This document shows, piece after piece, positions 58,900 to 64,000 of a DNA stretch of 64,000 bases (the first letter of the stretch is position 1; each line of letters opens with the position of its first letter). The stretch spans positions 27,524 to 91,523 of the IMG/VR virus record IMGVR_UViG_3300027969_000072. One strand, given 5' to 3'. The stretch is from a virus. The position numbers and the translations under genes were made by a program. The notes beneath the pieces are model-generated. The model had not been told where the DNA came from. It saw nothing but the letters and a program-made list of their open reading frames with translations, and searched no databases.

Positions 58900-59817
58900 A
58901 TGGAAAATAAAAAACTACAAATATTTATTGAAAAATCATCAATAAAACATAATAACTTCTACTCATACGAGTATTCTATTTATATAAATAATAATACAAA
59001 TATTATTATAACCTGTCCTATACATGGAAACTTTATACAAAGTCCTAAAAATCATTACCTAAAAGGATGTGGTTGTCCAAAATGTGGTAATGAAAAACGA
59101 AGTATTTCATCATCAAAGGGTTTAGAAAATTTTATAAATGAATCTAGTAAAATACATAAAAATAAGTACAAATACTTAAAATCTATGTATATAAATACAA
59201 ACACTAAAATTATCATAACTTGTCCGGAACATGGAGATTTTGAACAACTTCCACTACATCATATAAAGGGAATTGGTTGTTCAAAGTGTGCAAATAATTA
59301 TAATAAAACAAATATAGAGTTCATAGAAATATCAAACACTAAACATAATAATAAATATAATTATGATAAAACCAACTTCATAAATAATAATATTAAAGTT
59401 ATAATAACTTGTCCTGAACATGGTGACTTTAAACAATCACCATATCATCACATAAAAGGATTTGGATGCAAAAAATGTAGTGACTCAAAAGGTGAGTTAT
59501 TTATTGATAATTATCTTATCAATAATAATATAAACTTCATAAGAAATAAAACATTTGATGGTTGTATATATAAATCAAAACTAAAATTTGATTTCTATCT
59601 AAATGAATACAATATATGTATAGAATATGATGGTAGACAACACTATGAAGCGGTTGATTTTTTTGGAGGAAATGCTGCACTACTAATCTCAAAAAAGAGA
59701 GATAATATTAAAAATAAATATTGTAAAAGTAATAATATAAAACTATTCAGAATAAAATACTCTGATAATATTGAACAAAAATTAGAAAAAATTAAAAACT
59801 ATATAAAAATGACTTAG
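58900..59817 (+). CDS. Free-standing Vsr/EDxHD-type homing endonuclease with zinc repeats
   Basis: The 305-residue protein has three tandem repeats of about 60-70 residues, each ending in an ITCPxHGxF...GxGCxKC pattern (zinc-binding cysteines and histidine), as in DUF723-type DNA-binding modules. A C-terminal nuclease domain follows, with CIEYDGRQHYE and a final RIKYSDNI strand, as in Vsr-like EDxHD nucleases. It is unusually rich in Asn and AAT codons. It is probably a selfish mobile gene inserted between phage genes. Confidence 0.78.
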   Translation: MENKKLQIFIEKSSIKHNNFYSYEYSIYINNNTNIIITCPIHGNFIQSPKNHYLKGCGCPKCGNEKRSISSSKGLENFINESSKIHKNKYKYLKSMYINTNTKIIITCPEHGDFEQLPLHHIKGIGCSKCANNYNKTNIEFIEISNTKHNNKYNYDKTNFINNNIKVIITCPEHGDFKQSPYHHIKGFGCKKCSDSKGELFIDNYLINNNINFIRNKTFDGCIYKSKLKFDFYLNEYNICIEYDGRQHYEAVDFFGGNAALLISKKRDNIKNKYCKSNNIKLFRIKYSDNIEQKLEKIKNYIKMT

Positions 59818-59844
59818 ATTAAAAACAAACAAGAAGAAACAAAA

Positions 59845-60723
59845 ATGATAATTATAACAAGAACAGATCTTAGTTACGGTTATCAAAGTCAACAAAGTTG
59901 TCACTCAATTGCAGACTTTGCACACGAGTTTCCACAACAATTTAAAGAATGGAAAACTACATCTAATTCTATCATCTGTTTACAAGTAAACAATGAAAAA
60001 GAATTAAATGACTTATACTTAAAGTTATCCAAACTTACCTCAGTCACAAAATTTTACGAACCAGATTTAAACGATGAACTTACATCTATTTGTTTATACG
60101 CAGATAAAGATGTCAGAAAGAAAGTTTCATATCTTCCATTATTAGGTAAAAAATCAAAACTAACATACGAAAAAGTTATTTTTGATATGAATGATACACC
60201 ACAAACTGATACACAAAGTGTACTAGATCACGGTATCTCTGTCAATAAGTATTTTAATGATTTAACTAGTAGTAATACAGTATTTGAATGGAAGTTACCT
60301 ACTTGGTTTACCGAAAATAAAGATTATATCTTATCTAATATACATAGCAAAGATATTGTTAAAGAATATCAAATTATGCATGATTGTGGTAAACCTTATT
60401 GTATGACAATTGATGAAGACGGTAAAAGACACTTCCCAAATCACGCACAAGTATCATTTGATACATTCTCTAAGATTTCTGATAATAAGATAGTGGCTGA
60501 CTTAATTTTAAAAGATATGGTATTTCATACCATTAAATCAGATGAAGTAGAAGATTTTGTTAAAAATAATTCAATCGAAAATATTTTAACATTATTAGTG
60601 ACAGCTCTTTGTGAATTACACTCTAATGCAGCAATGTTTGGTGGTATTGAAAGTACATCATTTAAAATAAAATACAAACAATTAGATAAAAGAGGAAAGC
60701 AAGTACTAAATTTATTAAAATAA
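59845..60723 (+). CDS. Pth2-like peptidyl-tRNA hydrolase fused to an HD domain
   Basis: In the 292-residue protein, residues 1-100 resemble Pth2: IIITRTDLSYGYQSQQSCHSI (the conserved substrate-binding start), a VNNEKELNDLYLKLS helix and FYEPDLNDELTSICLY (the conserved aspartate before the final strand). From about 160 a metal-binding HD-like domain follows (QIMHDCGKPYC, then FPNHAQVS and later HTIKSDE). The fusion suggests hydrolysis of a tRNA-linked ester plus a phosphohydrolase step. Both halves are called from patterns. Confidence 0.65.
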   Translation: MIIITRTDLSYGYQSQQSCHSIADFAHEFPQQFKEWKTTSNSIICLQVNNEKELNDLYLKLSKLTSVTKFYEPDLNDELTSICLYADKDVRKKVSYLPLLGKKSKLTYEKVIFDMNDTPQTDTQSVLDHGISVNKYFNDLTSSNTVFEWKLPTWFTENKDYILSNIHSKDIVKEYQIMHDCGKPYCMTIDEDGKRHFPNHAQVSFDTFSKISDNKIVADLILKDMVFHTIKSDEVEDFVKNNSIENILTLLVTALCELHSNAAMFGGIESTSFKIKYKQLDKRGKQVLNLLK

Positions 60724-60728
60724 AATCG

Positions 60729-60736
60729 TATATTTG
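60729..60736 (+). promoter_or_regulatory. Bacteroidota-type promoter (TATATTTG)
   Basis: TAnnTTTG box about 28 bases before the SpoT-like start codon; an ATAATATATAA box lies between. Confidence 0.5.
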
Positions 60737-60764
60737 CATTATAATATATAAAAAGAAAAGAGTT

Positions 60765-61355
60765 ATGGCGAACGCACCTATCACACCGAAAGAAAAATTA
60801 GCTTGGGAATTTGCCCAAAGAGCTCATAAAGATCAAGTAAGAAAATTTACAGGAGAATCCTACTTTGATGCACACGTACAAAAAGTAAACGGTACATTAA
60901 AGTTATATACTACCGATGAATCTACACTAATTGCAGCACTTCTTCACGATGTCGCAGAAGATTGTTATGATGATATTTGGGATGCTTATGCCGATGTAAA
61001 AGAACTTTTTGGTAAAGAAGTTGCAGACCTTATGTTAGAACTAACCTCTAATACAGACGAAATTAAACATAAATATAATGGTAGTAAAGTAGCTTACCTA
61101 ATCAATAAAATGTTGAAAATGTCTGACAAAGCGTTTACTATTAAACTATCTGACAGATTTAATAACATTGCTGACGCATTCACTGCATCCGAAAGATTCA
61201 GAACAAACTATTACAGAGAAACTTGTGCAATAGTTGATGCAATGGAAGAAGGTAGAACTTTTACAAAAGTTCAAAGACAATTACTTGATGATATTAAAGC
61301 AAAACTTGATAATATCAATAGATTATTTAAAGTAAAAAAATTAAACGAAATATAA
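60765..61355 (+). CDS. HD-domain (p)ppGpp hydrolase-like protein (SpoT/MESH1 type)
   Basis: The 196-residue protein has the motif order of small alarmone hydrolases: AQRAHKDQVRKFTGESYFDAH (first histidine and substrate loop), LIAALLHDVAEDC (H61, D62, E65, D66), a long helical part and TIKLSDRFNNIAD (D130). No synthetase domain is present. It should cleave (p)ppGpp and could dampen the host stringent response, but related HD enzymes with other nucleotide substrates exist. Confidence 0.82.
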   Translation: MANAPITPKEKLAWEFAQRAHKDQVRKFTGESYFDAHVQKVNGTLKLYTTDESTLIAALLHDVAEDCYDDIWDAYADVKELFGKEVADLMLELTSNTDEIKHKYNGSKVAYLINKMLKMSDKAFTIKLSDRFNNIADAFTASERFRTNYYRETCAIVDAMEEGRTFTKVQRQLLDDIKAKLDNINRLFKVKKLNEI

Positions 61356-61465
61356 ACAAAAAATAAATAAACAACATGAGATAGATTGTAATCAGAGGTC
61401 CAACTTAATATTTTAACTTAGAAGATTAAAATTATTAAAAAATAACTAAAAAAAATATTAAAAAA

Positions 61466-61882
61466 ATGGACACAAAAAACACAAACACAGGAGTAAATGA
61501 ATTAGATGTAAACTTGAAAAATCTAATGGTAAAAGCAACACAAGTTGCAATTGATAAAAAGTATATAATAAAAGTTGACGGTGAAGTAAACGAACACTTA
61601 GAGTGGATAAACTTTAAGATTGATCACTTAACACAAACTGGAAAGAAAAAGTTAGCAAGACGATTATTTCTTGTTGGTAAAAAAACAGGACAAAAGTCGA
61701 TCAATAACTTCTTCTGGTACTTAAAACTTAAAAATGTTATTGACTTTAAAGTTGTATTAGAAACAAGTCAAAAAGAAAAACAAATTCAATTACTTAGAAA
61801 AGAATATGTTAAATTAAGATCTCAAGCGGAAGAAGCAAGATTAAAATATGTAGAAGAAAAAGGAGATTTCTACAAATCATAA
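61466..61882 (+). CDS. Unknown coiled-coil protein
   Basis: A 138-residue, basic, helical protein with an HLEWINFKIDHLTQTGKKK segment and a C-terminal coiled coil (RKEYVKLRSQAEEARLKYVEE). The long A-rich 110-base leader has no TAnnTTTG box but contains several TAATATT stretches. Codon use is typical. A terminator follows at once. Unknown function. Confidence 0.55.
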   Translation: MDTKNTNTGVNELDVNLKNLMVKATQVAIDKKYIIKVDGEVNEHLEWINFKIDHLTQTGKKKLARRLFLVGKKTGQKSINNFFWYLKLKNVIDFKVVLETSQKEKQIQLLRKEYVKLRSQAEEARLKYVEEKGDFYKS

Positions 61883-61883
61883 A

Positions 61884-61916
61884 AAAGAAAACCACTCATT
61901 TGAGTGGTTTTTTTAT
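61884..61916. terminator. Bidirectional hairpin terminator
   Basis: AAACCACTCA/TGAGTGGTTT stem between convergent genes, nearly identical to the stem at 21384. Confidence 0.87.
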
Positions 61917-63977
61917 TTATCTATTCTTTTTTAAAAACTCATTTAATGGTTTAAGATATTTGAAACTTTTACTTTCATTTACATCAAACTGTTTACCATT
62001 AAGTAAAATCTTATTAGATGAAGGATCATAATCAACCACAACATTTCCTTCTAATTCACCACCTAATATTTCATCAGAAAGTGGATCTTCTAAGTAATGT
62101 TGAATTGCTCTTTTTAATGGACGAGCACCCATTTTTTCATCATATCCTTTATCAATCAATAAATCTTTGAAAGCAGTTGTAATTTCTAATGATAAATTCA
62201 TAGCTTTTAGTTTAATCTCAACCTTTTTAATTTCAATATCAATAATTTTATAAATATTTTCTTTTGATAAAGAAGAGAATATAATAATTTCATCAATTCT
62301 ATTGATAAACTCAGGTTTTAATCTTTTACTTAACTCAGCTTTAATGATAGCTTTAGCATTCTCTTCTTTAACCATTGGTTTATCTGCACCAAATCCAACA
62401 GGTGTTACCATTTGATTAACCGCACTTGCACCAATGTTAGAAGTCATAACAATAATAGTATTTCTAAAATCTACTTTTCTTCCTTCACCATCTGTTAAGT
62501 GACCATCATCAAAAATCTGCAACATGATATCCATTACACTAGGATGTGCTTTCTCTAACTCATCAAATAATATAATACAATAAGGTTTTCTTCTTACTTT
62601 TTCAGTCAATTGACCACCTTCACCATATCCTACATACCCCGGAGGAGAACCAATCATTCTAGCAACATTATGTTTCTCAGCATATTCTGACATATCAACT
62701 CTAATCATTGCGTCTTCTGTACCAAATACATTCTTTGCTAATGTTTTTACAGTATGTGTTTTACCAGTACCAGTAGAACCTAAGAAAAGAAATACACCGG
62801 CTGGTCTATTAGGGTCTTTTAAACCGGCTCTGTTTCTTCTAATAGATTTTGCAATTTTTGTAACAGCTTCATCTTGTCCGATAATTTGCATTTTTAATTC
62901 ACCTTCTAATCCTAAAAGTCTTTTACCTTCATCACCAGTTACTTGTGTAGGTATACCAGTTTTTAAAGAAAGGATTCTTTCAACATCTTCTTTAGTAATT
63001 GTAATTCTCGGCATATCTTTTGCAGCTTTCTTAATTTCAATAGCTTTAACAACCAATTCATTTTCTCTCGGTCTTAAATCACCAGCTTCCTGATATTTTT
63101 GTGCTTTTAAAAATTCTGATTTTTGTAATCTTATCTCAGATAATTCTTTTTCTATTTCTATAAGTTCTGTAGGGGTATTTTTCTTAGCAGAGATTCTCAT
63201 TTTTGCACCAACCTCATCCATTAAATCAATTGCCTTATCTGGGAAGTATCTATCAGAAATAAATCTACCTGATAAGGTAACACAAGCTTCGATTGCATCA
63301 TCATTATATGAAACTTTATGAAAGTCTTCATATTTATTTTTAATTTTCATTAAAATTTCAATTGTATCTTCAATAGATGGCTCTTCAACATTTACTTTTT
63401 GAAATCTTCTTTCCAATGCACCATCTTTTTCAATAGAATTTCTAAATTCATTATTTGTAGTTGCACCAATTAAACGCATTTGACCTCTTGCTAGAGCTGG
63501 TTTGATTTGATTTGCCATATCAATCGGCACACCTTTATTTACCATTAAGTGAATTTCATCAATAAAAAGAATAATTTCTGGATTATCACTAAGTTCATCC
63601 ATTAAAGCTTTTACTTTAGCTTCTAAACCACCTTGTCCCGCCATGATAGTACCCATATCAACAGATACAATTCTCTTACCTTCTAATGCCTCAGGACAAT
63701 CTTCTGTTACCATAAGTCTTGCAATACCTTCGATAATTGCAGTTTTACCAACACCTGGCTCACCAATAATAACTGGATTGTTTTTATTTTTTCTAGATAG
63801 AATCCATATAACTTGGTCGATTTCTTTTTGTCTACCTATTACAGGATCAAGTTTATCATCTTCTGCAAGTTTAGTCATATCAACACCATATGCGTCTAAG
63901 AATGGAGTTTTCTTTTTAGTCTTTGGTTGTTCACCTTCTTCTCCAGTAAATAACTCATAAAGCTTTAATTTCTTCAT
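61917..63977 (-). CDS. ClpC-like AAA+ unfoldase with tag in place of the N-domain
   Basis: The 686-residue protein has two AAA+ modules: D1 with GEPGVGKT (72-79) and ILFIDE (136-141), D2 with GSTGTGKT (400-407) and IILFDE (468-473). A short ClpC-type middle coiled coil with a UVR-like FLKAQKYQEAGDLR segment lies at 275-310. A VGF tripeptide at 527-529 occupies the position of the ClpP-docking loop. The usual N-terminal adaptor-binding domain is missing; instead it begins MKKLKLYELFTGEEGE, like the packaging-type tag. It probably partners the phage ClpP. Confidence 0.9.
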   Translation of the reverse strand: MKKLKLYELFTGEEGEQPKTKKKTPFLDAYGVDMTKLAEDDKLDPVIGRQKEIDQVIWILSRKNKNNPVIIGEPGVGKTAIIEGIARLMVTEDCPEALEGKRIVSVDMGTIMAGQGGLEAKVKALMDELSDNPEIILFIDEIHLMVNKGVPIDMANQIKPALARGQMRLIGATTNNEFRNSIEKDGALERRFQKVNVEEPSIEDTIEILMKIKNKYEDFHKVSYNDDAIEACVTLSGRFISDRYFPDKAIDLMDEVGAKMRISAKKNTPTELIEIEKELSEIRLQKSEFLKAQKYQEAGDLRPRENELVVKAIEIKKAAKDMPRITITKEDVERILSLKTGIPTQVTGDEGKRLLGLEGELKMQIIGQDEAVTKIAKSIRRNRAGLKDPNRPAGVFLFLGSTGTGKTHTVKTLAKNVFGTEDAMIRVDMSEYAEKHNVARMIGSPPGYVGYGEGGQLTEKVRRKPYCIILFDELEKAHPSVMDIMLQIFDDGHLTDGEGRKVDFRNTIIVMTSNIGASAVNQMVTPVGFGADKPMVKEENAKAIIKAELSKRLKPEFINRIDEIIIFSSLSKENIYKIIDIEIKKVEIKLKAMNLSLEITTAFKDLLIDKGYDEKMGARPLKRAIQHYLEDPLSDEILGGELEGNVVVDYDPSSNKILLNGKQFDVNESKSFKYLKPLNEFLKKNR

Positions 63978-64000
63978 AAAAAAAATATTTTTAAGTATAT

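Noticed and set aside
1-64000. CRISPR array, integrase, attachment sites or insertion sequences
   Set aside because: I saw no regularly spaced direct repeats of CRISPR type, no transposase or integrase, and no flanking duplications. The only mobile elements supported are homing endonuclease genes.
1-64000. Stop-codon reassignment
   Set aside because: All large genes read cleanly with standard stops, and TAA, TGA and TAG do not occur inside conserved domains.

Overview
This 64-kb window is very AT-rich (roughly 30% GC by eye) and densely coding. It looks like part of the genome of a large T4-like contractile-tailed phage infecting a member of the Bacteroidota, probably Flavobacteriia. Phage evidence: a T4-type large terminase, a contractile tail sheath and a probable tail tube, a gp26-like hub protein, an SbcD/gp47-like nuclease, a gp52-like topoisomerase subunit, DHFR, free-standing homing endonucleases, and many small unknown genes on both strands separated by compact bidirectional hairpin terminators. 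Host evidence: a near full-length Bacteroidota-type NusA and ClpP, and many promoters with the Bacteroidota -7 box TAnnTTTG, several placed only 4-5 bases before the start codon. Translation starts generally lack Shine-Dalgarno sequences.

Layout. 1-3 kb: a truncated gene, an ADP-ribosyltransferase-like gene, a cupin-like gene, the SbcD-like nuclease and a GIY-YIG homing endonuclease. 3.3-18.6 kb: virion genes (tube, gp26-like hub protein, a giant 1364-residue sheath, two probable internal or head proteins, terminase) with unknown genes between. 18.6-31.9 kb: ClpS, HAD phosphatase, envelope proteins, RlaP-type nucleotidyltransferase, topoisomerase subunit, secreted nuclease, NusA, a spanin-like lipoprotein, an S2P protease and ClpP. 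32.4-46.9 kb: three paralogous zinc-repeat proteins, a nucleotidyltransferase, a tRNA-Met gene, an ArgRS-like gene, a HAD plus tRNA-binding fusion and a cytosine methyltransferase. 47.4-64 kb: DHFR, a CAP lipoprotein, a DUF2589 cassette, class II and LeuRS-like synthetases, Fpg/Nei glycosylase, CoaD, a tRNA-like element, a Vsr-type homing nuclease, a Pth2-HD fusion, a SpoT-like hydrolase and a ClpC-like unfoldase.

Themes. (1) Translation takeover and RNA repair: ArgRS-like, LeuRS-like and class II synthetase-like proteins, two Swiss-Army-Knife-type HAD phosphatases (one fused to a tRNA-binding OB fold), RlaP, Pth2-HD and tRNA genes. The ArgRS-like protein contains no arginine, and 25 of the 26 leucine codons of the LeuRS-like gene are TTG. 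(2) A near-complete Clp system (ClpS, ClpP, ClpC-like ATPase), plus an S2P protease and an HExxH protein. (3) Two protein-end signals recur on unrelated proteins: an N-terminal tag resembling the T4 capsid-targeting sequence (about 16 proteins), and a C-terminal motif near R-[DEN]-x-K-[IL]-x-x-[IL] (a dozen or more small proteins). (4) Two promoter classes: host-like TAnnTTTG, and an AT box near TTTAATATATAA before virion and tagged genes. All functional names come from reading motifs by eye; no database search was possible.
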